Positions 8,244 through 17,059 of a stretch of DNA of 64,000 nucleotides are shown piece after piece; the first letter of the stretch is position 1; each line of letters opens with the position of its first letter. Below the pieces are notes generated by a model. That model worked only from the letters and a program-made list of their open reading frames with translations, was not told the DNA's origin and made no database searches. A program made the translations under genes and the position numbers. The stretch lies in NCBI RefSeq assembly GCF_007673775.1, contig NZ_VEAF01000002.1:559968-623967 (forward strand), read 5' to 3'. This stretch comes from Curtobacterium sp. 9128 (GTDB lineage: Bacteria; Actinomycetota; Actinomycetes; Actinomycetales; Microbacteriaceae).

Positions 8244-8537
8244 CTACTTGATCGCGTTCGCGAGTTCCTGGTCGGTCTGCTGCAGCGCCTCGGCCGCCTT
8301 GTTGAGGTACGTCGACATGCCCTCGAGGCCCTCGATGGTCTTCGTCGCACCGTCGTTGAACTCCTGGTACGAGCTGCCGAAGGCGACCGACGACTGATCG
8401 GTGACGTACCCGCCGGAGATGAGCGAGTCGACGAGCGACTTCAGCTCGCGCAGCTTCGAGGTGATGTCCTGCTCGCCGTTCACGAGTCGGGTCGCGGCGT
8501 CCTGCATCTCGCCGTAGGTGACGTTCAAGTTGGGCAT
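8244..8537 (-). CDS. WXG100 family type VII secretion protein, copy 2
   Basis: A 97-residue ESAT-6-like protein, first gene of the leftward operon, identical to the copy at 5871-6164 except for Thr in place of Met after GLEGMS. Its ATG is preceded by AAGGAGC on the minus strand, a good ribosome-binding site. The family forms antiparallel helical hairpins secreted through EccC pores. It is transcribed divergently from the small membrane protein at 8728. Confidence 0.92.
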   Translation of the reverse strand: MPNLNVTYGEMQDAATRLVNGEQDITSKLRELKSLVDSLISGGYVTDQSSVAFGSSYQEFNDGATKTIEGLEGMSTYLNKAAEALQQTDQELANAIK

Positions 8538-8727
8538 GGCGTGCTCCTTGTTCGCGGTGTGCCTGGCTCCCCCGGGTCGGAGGCAGCAACGACGCTATCG
8601 ACCCGGATGCCCCCGAACGGGGGTGTTCGGATGCTGTTCACCGCGATTTCCCCAGCACGCGAGATGCCCGCTCGTGCCCCCCGGATCGGGAGTGCCCACC
8701 GCGCGGTGCCCGTCCTGGGCTCGCCCC

Positions 8728-9204
8728 ATGACCGACGTCCAACGCCCGCCGCGCCCCCGCGCCGTCCTCGTCGCTGCCGTGCTGTGGTGGCTCTCGCTCG
8801 TGCCCTCCGTGGTGTTCGTGGCCGTGCAGATGGTGCGTCTTGCGGCGCGCCGTGTCCCGGGTGCCGGTGCCACAGACGTGATCAGCGGCCTCGTCGTCCT
8901 CGGCGTCACGGTGTTCATCGGCTGGGTGGTGCTCAGGATGTCCCGCGGATCTCGTACTGCGCGGTTCTGGCTGGCCGTGCTCGCGGGCATCGGCGTGCTG
9001 AGCGTCGTCATCGAACTCGCGACGGGGACCGCGACGATCCGGGTCCTCGAACCCGTCGCCGCCGGGGTCGCGTCGGCACTCACCTTCCTCCCGAGTGTGC
9101 GGCCGCACTTCCCGAAGCCGCCGCCCCGCCAGCGCAGGGCACCGGAGCGGAAGGTCGTCGCCTGGGACCCGAACACGGGGGAGCCCATCCGCGCGTCGGA
9201 GTGA
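8728..9204 (+). CDS. Small multi-pass membrane protein of unknown function
   Basis: A 158-residue protein from the ATG at 8728. Four hydrophobic segments can be seen (roughly 13-35, 48-68, 77-95 and 98-115). A basic, proline-rich tail follows (PKPPPRQRRAPERKVVAW). An upstream extension to 8518 in frame would overlap the divergent WXG100 gene and is not favoured. There are no catalytic motifs. It stands alone between the type VII operon and the convergent rpsF operon. The stop is followed by a repeat-rich spacer. Confidence 0.65.
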   Translation: MTDVQRPPRPRAVLVAAVLWWLSLVPSVVFVAVQMVRLAARRVPGAGATDVISGLVVLGVTVFIGWVVLRMSRGSRTARFWLAVLAGIGVLSVVIELATGTATIRVLEPVAAGVASALTFLPSVRPHFPKPPPRQRRAPERKVVAWDPNTGEPIRASE

Positions 9205-9232
9205 CGCGCGCAGTCACGACCTGCGCACACTG

Positions 9233-9280
9233 ACGACGAGTGCGCACGCGGGCGCAGGCGCACCTGTCGCCACGGCGAGC
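9233..9280 (-). repeat. Diverged inverted copy of the dispersed repeat found at 59.7 and 60.7 kb
   Basis: The stretch beginning ACGACGAGTGCGCA and containing GCACCTGTCGCC matches the reverse complement of the right half of the 116-bp repeats at 59709-59824 and 60733-60848, with only a few mismatches. The hairpin half of those repeats is not present here. Confidence 0.6.
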
Positions 9281-9281
9281 A

Positions 9282-9375
9282 GGAACCGGAGGGAACCGGC
9301 AGGACCCGGCACGGAACCGGCGAGCAGACCCGGACGGAACCCGGCACGGCACCGGGCCGCATCCGGCAGGAACGA
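9282..9375. repeat. Degenerate GGAACC/CCGGCA low-complexity repeat
   Basis: The spacer between the small membrane protein and rplI holds many short variants of GGAACCGGC and CCGGCACGG with no fixed period. No gene is visible in it. It may be slippage-derived sequence. Confidence 0.5.
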
Positions 9376-9376
9376 C

Positions 9377-9412
9377 GGAAGGCGGGCCTCCCGTGGGGGA
9401 GACCCGCCTTCC
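9377..9412 (-). terminator. Terminator after rplI
   Basis: A hairpin with arms GGAAGGCGGG (9377-9386) and CCCGCCTTCC (9403-9412), located 18 bases beyond the rplI stop. There is no strong U-run, which is common in high-GC actinobacteria. Confidence 0.8.
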
Positions 9413-9430
9413 GACGGAACCGACGCTGCC

Positions 9431-9883
9431 TTACTTGGCGGCGACGACCTTCAGCGAGATCGTCGCGATGATGTCCTCGCGCAGACGCACGGTGGCCTCG
9501 TGGTCACCGACGGTCTTGATGGTCGCGGGGACCTCGACCTTGCGCTTGTCGAGCGAGCCGACGCCCTGGGCCTCCACGGCCGAGGCGACGTCCGCCGGAC
9601 GGACGGAGCCGAACAGGCGCCCGTCCTTGCCGGCCTTGACGGACAGCTGGATGGTGGCGTTCTCGAGCTTCATCTTGAGGTCCTGTGCCTCTTCGATGGT
9701 GGCGAGCTCGCGAGCGGCACGGCCGGCGCGGATCGACTCGACCTGCTTCTCGCCGCCCTTGGACCACGCGACGGCGAAGCCCTGGGGGATGAGGTAGTTG
9801 CGGGCGTAGCCGTTCTTGACGTCGACGACGTCACCGGCGGAACCGAGGCCGGAGACCTCGTGGGTGAGGATGAGCTTCGACAT
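9431..9883 (-). CDS. rplI: 50S ribosomal protein L9
   Basis: A 150-residue protein starting [20 protein letters not shown] and containing the L9 signature region [16 protein letters not shown], a long central helix ([13 protein letters not shown]) and the C-terminal domain ([13 protein letters not shown]). L9 binds domain V of 23S rRNA and projects from the L1 side of the large subunit. It is the last gene of the rpsF-ssb-rpsR-rplI operon, 14 bases after rpsR, and is followed by a hairpin terminator. Confidence 0.98.
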   Translation of the reverse strand: MSKLILTHEVSGLGSAGDVVDVKNGYARNYLIPQGFAVAWSKGGEKQVESIRAGRAARELATIEEAQDLKMKLENATIQLSVKAGKDGRLFGSVRPADVASAVEAQGVGSLDKRKVEVPATIKTVGDHEATVRLREDIIATISLKVVAAK

Positions 9884-9897
9884 GTGTCGACCTCCGA

Positions 9898-10155
9898 TCA
9901 GCGGCCGGAGCCGGCGTAGGGGAGGAGCGCCATCTCACGGGCGTTCTTCACGGCACGGGCAATGAGGCGCTGCTCCTGGACGGAGACGCCGGTGATGCGA
10001 CGGGCGCGGATCTTGCCACGCTCCGAGATGAACTTGCGCAGGGTCGCAACGTCCTTGTAGTCGATGACACCGACCTTGATGGACTTCGCGGGAGCGGCGT
10101 TCTTGCCGCCCTTGCCGCGAGGCTTGCGGCGGTCGCCGCTGCTCTTTCCAGCCAT
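9898..10155 (-). CDS. rpsR: 30S ribosomal protein S18
   Basis: An 85-residue basic protein with the S18 core [19 protein letters not shown] followed by [23 protein letters not shown]18 pairs with S6 on the small-subunit platform. It has AAGGA upstream of the ATG. The N terminus ([17 protein letters not shown]) is longer and more basic than in E. coli. No zinc-type cysteines are present, so this is the C-minus form. Confidence 0.98.
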   Translation of the reverse strand: MAGKSSGDRRKPRGKGGKNAAPAKSIKVGVIDYKDVATLRKFISERGKIRARRITGVSVQEQRLIARAVKNAREMALLPYAGSGR

Positions 10156-10202
10156 TGTTTTTTCCTTAGGAGAAGAAGTTGTCTACCGTGTGATCGCGAG
10201 GA

Positions 10203-10787
10203 TCAGAACGGGGTCTCGTCGTCGTAGGTGCCACCGGGGGTCGACCAGACGTCGTTCCCCTGCTGACCACCCTGCTGGCCGCCCTGCGGGGACCACGGAG
10301 CGTCGGACTGGCCACCGCCGGAGCCGGACTGCCCGGCACCGCCGTTGTTCCAACCACCGCCGCCGTTGCCGCCGCCGGACTGCCCAGCGCCGCCGCCGAC
10401 CTGGCCACGACCACCGCCGCCACCCGCAGCACGGGTGACCTGCGCGGTCGCGTAGCGGAGCGACGGGCCGATCTCGTCGACCTCGAGTTCGATGCTCGTA
10501 CGCTGCTGGCCCTCACGGTCCTGGTACGAGCGCTGACGCAGACGACCCTGCGCGATGACGCGCGAGCCCTTCGTCAGCGACCCCGCGACGTGCTCGGCGA
10601 ACTCGCGCCACACGCTCGCACGGAGGAACAGCGCGTCGCCGTCCTTCCACTCGTTCGCCTGTCGGTCGAACGTGCGAGGGGTGGAGGCGATGGTGAAGTT
10701 CGCCACCGCGAGCCCGTTCTGCGTGTAGCGCAGCTCGGGGTCAGCGGTGAGGTTGCCCACCACCGTGATGACGGTTTCGCCGGCCAT
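10203..10787 (-). CDS. ssb: Single-stranded DNA-binding protein
   Basis: A 194-residue protein. Residues 1-110 form the OB-fold ([20 protein letters not shown], then [18 protein letters not shown]). A long Gly/Gln/Ser-rich linker follows, and the acidic tip DDETPF binds partner proteins such as helicases and repair enzymes. It tetramerises on ssDNA in replication, repair and recombination. It lies 3 bases after rpsF and before rpsR, the usual bacterial order. Confidence 0.97.
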   Translation of the reverse strand: MAGETVITVVGNLTADPELRYTQNGLAVANFTIASTPRTFDRQANEWKDGDALFLRASVWREFAEHVAGSLTKGSRVIAQGRLRQRSYQDREGQQRTSIELEVDEIGPSLRYATAQVTRAAGGGGGRGQVGGGAGQSGGGNGGGGWNNGGAGQSGSGGGQSDAPWSPQGGQQGGQQGNDVWSTPGGTYDDETPF

Positions 10788-10790
10788 CGG

Positions 10791-11183
10791 TTACTCGGCG
10801 TTCGCGGTCGCGGCGGCCGGGGCGGCGGCAGCGTTCGCTGCCTTGCGGGCGGCACGGGCCTCGTCGCGCTGCTTCTGCGCGGCGACCTGCGCCATGCCCT
10901 CTTCGGCGCGGAGGACCTTGGTGCGGAGCACGGCCTCGGAGAGACCGAGCTGACGGTCCAGCTCCTTGGCGGCGTCGGCCGAGGACGTGAAGTTGACGAC
11001 GGCGTAGATGCCCTCGGTCTTCTTCGCGATCTCGTAGGCCATGCGACGACGGCCCCAGACGTCCACGTTGTCGACGGTGCCACCGTCGTTGCGGATCACG
11101 GCGAGGAACTTGTCCAGGCTGGGAGCGACGGTGCGCTCATCGATCTCGGGGTCGAGGATCGCCATCAGTTCGTACTGGTGCAT
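10791..11183 (-). CDS. rpsF: 30S ribosomal protein S6
   Basis: A 130-residue protein starting [19 protein letters not shown] at 11183, chosen because AAAGGAGGTG lies just upstream; an in-frame extension to 11312 lacks S6 character. The core [20 protein letters not shown] is typical. The C-terminal extension is Ala-rich ([16 protein letters not shown]), longer than the E. coli tail. It is the first gene of its operon; the 160-bp leader may carry the S6:S18 autoregulatory site, which I could not resolve. Confidence 0.97.
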   Translation of the reverse strand: MHQYELMAILDPEIDERTVAPSLDKFLAVIRNDGGTVDNVDVWGRRRMAYEIAKKTEGIYAVVNFTSSADAAKELDRQLGLSEAVLRTKVLRAEEGMAQVAAQKQRDEARAARKAANAAAAPAAATANAE

Positions 11184-11342
11184 GCGGAACCCACCTCCTT
11201 TGGTCTCGAACGGCTCCGGGCGGTTCCCGGAACAGGAGGGTTGATGCATGTGCGCCGGACCACAGGTGCGGTCGGCACAACCCCGCAAGCTTAGCGGACT
11301 GCCTGGAGGCACGCCACCGATCCGGCAGATCGGCCCGCCCGG

Positions 11343-12779
11343 TCAGTCGGTCGCGTCGCGCGCGGCCCACCAGGTGCGGAGGCGCTGCTCGGCGTCGTCC
11401 TGGCCGAGCGGCCCCTCGTCCATCCGCGTCTCGAGGAGGAAGCGGTACGCCTCGCCCACCGCACGCCCCGGCGGGATGCCGAGGATCCGCATGATGTCGT
11501 CACCGGTCAGGTCGGGTCGGATGGAGTCGAGCTCCTCCTGGTCCGCCAGCACGCGGATGCGGTCCTCGAGGTCGTCGTAGGCGAAGGCCAGACGGTCGGC
11601 CTTGCGCCGGTTGCGCGTCGTGACGTCGGACCGGGTGAGTTCGTGCAGCCGCTCGAGCTGCGGGCCGGCGTCCCGGACGTAGCGGCGGACGGCGGAGTCC
11701 GTCCACGCGCCGTCGGTGTAGCCGAAGAACCGCAGGTGCAGCTCGATCAGGCGGGCGACCGCGGCGATGGTGTCGTTGTCGAAGCGGAGCGCCCGCAGCC
11801 GCTTCTTCGCGAGCTTGGCACCGACGAGGTCGTGGTGGTGGAAGCTCACGGCGCCCCCGGGTTCGAGCTTCCGGGTCGCCGGCTTGCCGATGTCGTGCAG
11901 GAGCGCCGCGAGCCGGAGCACCGTGTCGGGTGCCTCGCCCGCGTGCCGCTCGTGCTCGTACCCGATCGCCTGCGTCAGCACCGTGAGCGAGTGCTCGTAC
12001 ACGTCCTTGTGGTGGTGGTGCTCGTCGATCTCGAGCCGCATCGCGGGCAGCTCCGGCAGGAACCGCTCGGCGAGGCCGGTGTCCACGAGCAGCCGCAGCC
12101 CCGGGACGGGGTCGAGTGTGCCCAGGAGCTTCACGAGCTCGTCGCGGACGCGCTCGGCCGAGACGATCTCGATCGAGTCGGCCAGTTCCTGCATCGCCGA
12201 CCGGACGTCGTCGGACACCGTGAACCCGAGCTGGGCGGTGAACCGTGCCGCCCGCATCATGCGGAGGGGGTCGTCGCGGAAGGAGACCGTCGCGGACTGC
12301 GGGGTACGGAGCCGTCCCGCGAGCAGGTCCTCGACGCCGCCGTGCACGTCGACGAGCTCCCGTGCGGGGAGTCGGAGCGCCATCGCGTTGACGGTGAAGT
12401 CGCGGCGGAGCAGGTCGTCCTCGATGGTGTCGCCGAACGCGACCTCGGGCTTGCGCGTCGCACCGTCGTAGACGTCGCTGCGGTACGTCGTGATCTCGAC
12501 CTGCTCACCCTCGACGCGCGCGGCGATCGTGCCGAACTGCCGACCGACGTCCCAGGTCGCGCTCGCGATGGGCTCGACGATCGCCAGGACGTCGTCGGGG
12601 CGGGCGTCGGTCGTGAAGTCGAGGTCGGTGACCGGACGACCCAGGAAGGCGTCGCGGACGGGTCCACCGACGAGCGCGAGTTCGTGGCCGGCGTCCGCGA
12701 AGGCGCGGGCGAGGACGGCGACGGGCGCGGTGGCGGCGAGTGCGTCGAGACGCTCGACGGCCTGGGCAACGGACTGCAT
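11343..12779 (-). CDS. cca: CCA tRNA nucleotidyltransferase / poly(A) polymerase family
   Basis: A 478-residue protein from the ATG at 12779 (GAGGA just upstream); an ATG at 12794 is equally possible. The nucleotidyltransferase head shows LVGGPVRDAFLG and the metal-binding DLDFTTDARPDD, followed by the RNA-binding helices (RRDFTVNAMALRL, DPLRMMRAARFTAQL). An HD domain follows (LLHDIGKPATR and HHHDLVGAKLAKKRL). The enzyme adds or repairs the 3' CCA end of tRNAs. This matters here because the tRNA-Ala gene at 38698 has no encoded CCA. It is transcribed divergently from the DUF6049-MurJ gene. Confidence 0.93.
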   Translation of the reverse strand: MQSVAQAVERLDALAATAPVAVLARAFADAGHELALVGGPVRDAFLGRPVTDLDFTTDARPDDVLAIVEPIASATWDVGRQFGTIAARVEGEQVEITTYRSDVYDGATRKPEVAFGDTIEDDLLRRDFTVNAMALRLPARELVDVHGGVEDLLAGRLRTPQSATVSFRDDPLRMMRAARFTAQLGFTVSDDVRSAMQELADSIEIVSAERVRDELVKLLGTLDPVPGLRLLVDTGLAERFLPELPAMRLEIDEHHHHKDVYEHSLTVLTQAIGYEHERHAGEAPDTVLRLAALLHDIGKPATRKLEPGGAVSFHHHDLVGAKLAKKRLRALRFDNDTIAAVARLIELHLRFFGYTDGAWTDSAVRRYVRDAGPQLERLHELTRSDVTTRNRRKADRLAFAYDDLEDRIRVLADQEELDSIRPDLTGDDIMRILGIPPGRAVGEAYRFLLETRMDEGPLGQDDAEQRLRTWWAARDATD

Positions 12780-12898
12780 GACGTCCTCGATCATCCCAGA
12801 CCCTGCCGGTTGTCCACATCCCTGGCGCGCACGCGAGGCTCTCATGGTCGTGCCTCATACACTCTTCCGAGGCCCGAACCGACCCCGGGCCACCTCGC

Positions 12899-15800
12899 AT
12901 GCACATTCTCCGCACCTCGCTCGCCGCCGCAGCGTCCGCCCTGGTCGCCCTCGGTCTCGTCGTCACGCCCGCCGCCACGACGGCCGCGCAGGCGACCACG
13001 GCACCGACGACGACCACTCGGACGGCACACCCGACGTCCTCGGACGCCGGCAAGACGACCGTCGAGATCGTGCCGGCGGACCGGGGCGTCCTCACGCCCG
13101 GACAGGAGCTCTCGCTGTCCGTGACGGTGACGAACGACACCGACACCGACCTGCCGGCCGGCACCGCGGAGTTCGACGTCTACCGGCAGTACGCGGGCAC
13201 CCGGGACGTCCTGAGCGACTGGCTCGCTGACACCAGCACGACCGGTTACCTCGGTGCACCCATGGACTCGGTGGACGTCCCGGCCGTCCCCGCACACCGT
13301 TCGGTGACGCTCGACGACGTCCGGATCGCATCCGGCAACGTCGGCCTCGGCGGGTACACCTCGTTCGGCGCCCGACGCATCGCGGCCGACTACCGCGCAG
13401 GCTCCACGAGCGCCGTCGACCGGTCGGCGATCACCTGGTACCCGGACTTCGAGCAGACCCCGGTCGGTGTCTCGGTCGCGATGCCGATCACGATGCCGGC
13501 CGACGCCGACGGCCTGATCTCGGCGAAGGACCTCGCGAGCGCGACGAGCCTCGACGGCACGCTCACCCAGCAGCTCGACGCCGCGCAGGACCACAACGTC
13601 GCGCTCGGCATCGACCCCCGCATCATCGCCTCCATCCGGATCCTCGGCGAGAACGCGCCGTCCTCGGCGACCACGTGGCTCGAGCGGCTCGAGCGGATGC
13701 GCAACGAGACCTTCGCGCTCTCCTACGCCGACGCGGACGTCACCGGCCTGCACCAGGCGGGGTCGTCCGGCATCCTCGCGCCGATCTCGCTCGACCAGCA
13801 GGTCGACCCGAAGGACTTCCCCGGAGCCGCGACGCCGACCCCGACGCCCAGCGCGACCCCGGGCGGCACGAGCACCCCGACCCCGAGCAGCACGCCGACG
13901 TCCGGCGCGACGGACGACCCGGCGGCGGCGCAGTCCGACGCGACGCCCACCCTGCCCACCACGCAGTCGCTGCTCGACTTCCCGTACTCGATGTCGTCGG
14001 TGTCGTGGCCCGTCGAGGACACCGTCGCCACCGGTGACCTCGAGGCCCTGCACGACGCCGGCACGACCGCGACGATCGTCGCCAGCGGGAACACCTCCGC
14101 CGGTCCGGACACCACGGTCAGCGCCTCGGAGAAGATCGGCGACGACCAGGTCCTCGTGTCCGACACCGGCATGTCGGCGCTCCTGCGCGCGGCCGCCACC
14201 GCGACGACGCAGCACGCGTGGTCGGACGCCATGAGCAAGCTGACCGCCACCCTCGCCACGGCGGCCCGGCAGGGCGGCACCAGCGGACCGGTCCTGCTCA
14301 CCCTCGGTCGGGACTGGCCCACGGACTCCCTCCGGCTCAGCCAGGCACTCGACGCGCTGGAGAGCACCGCATGGGCCTCGCCGGCCGACCTCACCACCGC
14401 TGCAGCGACCACACCGGGCTCGCTGTCGCTGACGAGCGAACCGAACAGCGACGCCCGACTCGACCAGCTCGAGCGCCTGGTGCAGGCCGAGCGGAACACC
14501 ACCGACTTCGCCTCCGCGATCGCGACGCCGGCGGACCTCACCGCGCCGATGCGCCTGTCGGTCCTCGCGGCCGCGTCGAACGCCTTCCGCTCGGACGACA
14601 CCGCCTTCGTGAAGGCCGTCGACACGCAGGTGAAGCAGTCGGCGAAGACCGTCTCGAGCATCGGGATCCTCGACGGCAGCAGCATCACCCTGCTCGGGGA
14701 CCGGTCCTCCCTGCCGATCTCGATCCGGAACCGCTCCGCGTTCCCGGTCACCGTCTACCTCACCGTGCAGCCGTCGAACTCCTTCCTCCGCATCGAGAAG
14801 AACGCGGTGAAGGTGACCGTGCAGTCCGACTCGTCCAGCCGGGTGACCTTCCCCGTGCAGTCGGTCGCCAACGGCAAGGTCGAGCTGACGATGTCGCTGA
14901 CGAGCGCCACCGGCGTGCGGATCGCCGACCCGGCGACGGTCGAGATCAACGTCCAGGCGCAGTGGGAGACGTTCATCACCGGGGCAGCGGCGATCGCGGT
15001 CATCGCGATCTTCGGGCTCGGGATCTACCGCAACGTCCGCCGCCGCCTGCGCCGTCGTCGCGGGGAGCCGGACGACGAGGACGACGACGACCCGAACCGT
15101 CTGCTCGCGGTCCAGCCGGACGCGCCGGGCCAGCCCGCCACGGTGACGACCGGGCCAGGAGGCACGGCCTCCGGATCCGCGTCGGCTGCTGCAGTGCCCG
15201 TGGTCGGCTCACGTCTCGACACCGCGTCCGCGCACGCCGCGGCCGAGCCGAGCCTGGCGACCGGCACCAGGGCCGACGACGTCGTGCCAGCACCCGACCT
15301 GGAAGACTCCCTCATCAGCACCACCCAGCAGCAGCCCGACGTCGACGCCGAACCCGTCGCGGACCGGAACCTCGGGCGGGCGAGTGCCATGCTCGCGGCC
15401 GGCACCATGGTGTCCCGGGTCCTCGGCTTCGCCAAGACGTTCGTGCTCGCCTACGCGATCGGCCAGAACGCGAGCCCCTCGGCCAACGCCTTCGCGGTCG
15501 CGAACCAGCTGCCGAACAACATCTACGCGCTCATCGCCGGCGGGCTGCTGTCGGCCGTGCTGATCCCGCAGATCGTCCGCGCGATGCAGAAGAACACCGA
15601 CGGTGGTCAGGCGTACGTCAACAAGATCGTCACGCTCGGCGGGTCCGCGTTCATCGTCATCACGATCGCCGCGACGGCCCTCGCACCGCTCCTGGTGCGC
15701 TTCTACACGAGCGACACGCTGGGGTCCGACGGCGCCGCCTCAGACCTCGCCGTCGCGTTCGCGTTCTGGTGCCTGCCGCAGATCCTCTTCTACGCGATGT

Positions 15801-16975
15801 ACTCGCTCCTCGGCGAGGTGCTCAACGCCAAGCAGGTCTTCGGCCCCTTCACCTGGGCGCCGCTGCTCAACAACGTCATCGCGATCGCCGGGCTCGTCGT
15901 GTTCATCGCGATGTTCGGCCACGGGCACAGCACCCCCGGCGAGTGGACGCCCCTGAAGATCGCGGTCCTGGCCGGCAGTGCCTCGGTCGGGGTGTTCGCG
16001 CAGGCCGCCTTCCTGCCGCTCTTCTGGCGACGGGCCGGGCTGACCTTCCGCCCCGACTTCCGGTGGCGCGGCGTCGGCCTGAAGTCGACCGGCACCGCCG
16101 CGGGCTGGCTCTTCGCGATGATCCTCGTGACCCAGGGCGCCGGTGTCGTGCAGTCGCAGGTCGCCTGGCTCGGGCAGGACGCCGGTCCCGGCAACGCCGT
16201 GCTCGGCAACGCGTGGCTCATCTTCATGCTCCCGCACTCGATCATCACCGTGTCGATCGCCACCGCCTACTTCACGCGGATGAGCCACGACGCCGAACGC
16301 GGAGACCTGGCTGCCGTGCGGCGCAACCTGTCGACGTCCCTCCGGATCGTGGGCCTCTTCACCGTGTTCGCGTCGGTCGCGCTGATGGTCGTCGCGGTCC
16401 CGTTCGGTCGGCTCTACGAGGGCACGTTCGAGAGCTCGCTGCAGGTCGGCGCCGTGCTCGTGGCCTACATGCCCGGACTGGTCCTGTTCAGCATGCTGTT
16501 CGTGATCCAGCGGGTCTTCTGGGCGATGCACGACCACCGCACGCCCTTCCTCATGCAGCTCGTCCAGTCCGTGCTGTTCGTCATCGGCGCCCTCGCGGTC
16601 ACGACCTTCCCCGCGTCCGTCATCGGCATCGGGGTCGCGGCCTGCACCACGATCGCCGGGTCCGCGCAGACGATCGTCGCGCTCGTCGTGGTGCGTCGCC
16701 GGCTCGGCAGCATCGACGGTTCCGCCGTCACCCGCTCGCACGCGCAGTTCGTCATCGCGGCGCTGATGGCCGGAGTCGCCGGACTCCTCACGGTGAACTT
16801 CTTCGGCGCGTTCTCCGAGGACGGGTTCGCCATGTCGGACCGCACCGGCGCACTCATCACCATCGTCCTGACCGGCGCGGTGATGACCGGCGTGTACGCC
16901 CTCGCGCTCGTCGTCGCGAAGAACGGCGAGGTCCGCGGTGCGGTCGACATGGTCAAGGCACGACTCGGACGCTGA
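12899..16975 (+). CDS. murJ: Fusion of a DUF6049-like exported protein with lipid II flippase MurJ
   Basis: One uninterrupted frame of 1358 residues. Residues 1-32 are a Sec signal peptide. Residues 45-690 form an exported region of DUF6049 type with a Thr/Pro/Ser-rich insert (about 308-345), closed by one transmembrane helix (about 693-712) and an Arg-rich cytosolic stop-transfer. Residues 715-820 are an acidic, then Ala/Thr-rich linker. From about residue 822 (GRASAMLAAGTMVSRVLGF) to the end lies a complete MurJ with many membrane helices. MurJ moves lipid II across the membrane for peptidoglycan synthesis. In relatives I recall these as separate neighbouring genes. No stop occurs in the linker; an in-frame GTG at 15284 could give an additional short MurJ product. 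Neighbouring trxB-trxA is the usual context. Confidence 0.85.
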   Translation: MHILRTSLAAAASALVALGLVVTPAATTAAQATTAPTTTTRTAHPTSSDAGKTTVEIVPADRGVLTPGQELSLSVTVTNDTDTDLPAGTAEFDVYRQYAGTRDVLSDWLADTSTTGYLGAPMDSVDVPAVPAHRSVTLDDVRIASGNVGLGGYTSFGARRIAADYRAGSTSAVDRSAITWYPDFEQTPVGVSVAMPITMPADADGLISAKDLASATSLDGTLTQQLDAAQDHNVALGIDPRIIASIRILGENAPSSATTWLERLERMRNETFALSYADADVTGLHQAGSSGILAPISLDQQVDPKDFPGAATPTPTPSATPGGTSTPTPSSTPTSGATDDPAAAQSDATPTLPTTQSLLDFPYSMSSVSWPVEDTVATGDLEALHDAGTTATIVASGNTSAGPDTTVSASEKIGDDQVLVSDTGMSALLRAAATATTQHAWSDAMSKLTATLATAARQGGTSGPVLLTLGRDWPTDSLRLSQALDALESTAWASPADLTTAAATTPGSLSLTSEPNSDARLDQLERLVQAERNTTDFASAIATPADLTAPMRLSVLAAASNAFRSDDTAFVKAVDTQVKQSAKTVSSIGILDGSSITLLGDRSSLPISIRNRSAFPVTVYLTVQPSNSFLRIEKNAVKVTVQSDSSSRVTFPVQSVANGKVELTMSLTSATGVRIADPATVEINVQAQWETFITGAAAIAVIAIFGLGIYRNVRRRLRRRRGEPDDEDDDDPNRLLAVQPDAPGQPATVTTGPGGTASGSASAAAVPVVGSRLDTASAHAAAEPSLATGTRADDVVPAPDLEDSLISTTQQQPDVDAEPVADRNLGRASAMLAAGTMVSRVLGFAKTFVLAYAIGQNASPSANAFAVANQLPNNIYALIAGGLLSAVLIPQIVRAMQKNTDGGQAYVNKIVTLGGSAFIVITIAATALAPLLVRFYTSDTLGSDGAASDLAVAFAFWCLPQILFYAMYSLLGEVLNAKQVFGPFTWAPLLNNVIAIAGLVVFIAMFGHGHSTPGEWTPLKIAVLAGSASVGVFAQAAFLPLFWRRAGLTFRPDFRWRGVGLKSTGTAAGWLFAMILVTQGAGVVQSQVAWLGQDAGPGNAVLGNAWLIFMLPHSIITVSIATAYFTRMSHDAERGDLAAVRRNLSTSLRIVGLFTVFASVALMVVAVPFGRLYEGTFESSLQVGAVLVAYMPGLVLFSMLFVIQRVFWAMHDHRTPFLMQLVQSVLFVIGALAVTTFPASVIGIGVAACTTIAGSAQTIVALVVVRRRLGSIDGSAVTRSHAQFVIAALMAGVAGLLTVNFFGAFSEDGFAMSDRTGALITIVLTGAVMTGVYALALVVAKNGEVRGAVDMVKARLGR

Positions 16976-17059
16976 CGGTCGTCGTTCCCGGGTGTCACGG
17001 AATGCCGCGCCGCTAGCATGTGTTGACCCGGTCAGAAGCAACGGAAGGGCACCCAAGGC

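Larger units (their letters stand above)
3999..8537 (-). repeat. Tandem duplication of a three-gene type VII module (unit about 2.37 kb)
   Basis: The gene order WXG100, 101-aa helical protein, large protein occurs twice. The WXG100 starts lie 2373 bp apart (8537 and 6164). DNA identity is very high across the two small genes and the 5' half of the large gene, then drops in the 3' half of the large gene. One unit spans about 6443-8537, the other 3999-6164. Confidence 0.9.

Noticed and set aside
11184..11312. N-terminal extension of rpsF
   Set aside because: The frame is open, but a perfect AAAGGAGGTG sits before the internal ATG at 11183 and S6 proteins start there.
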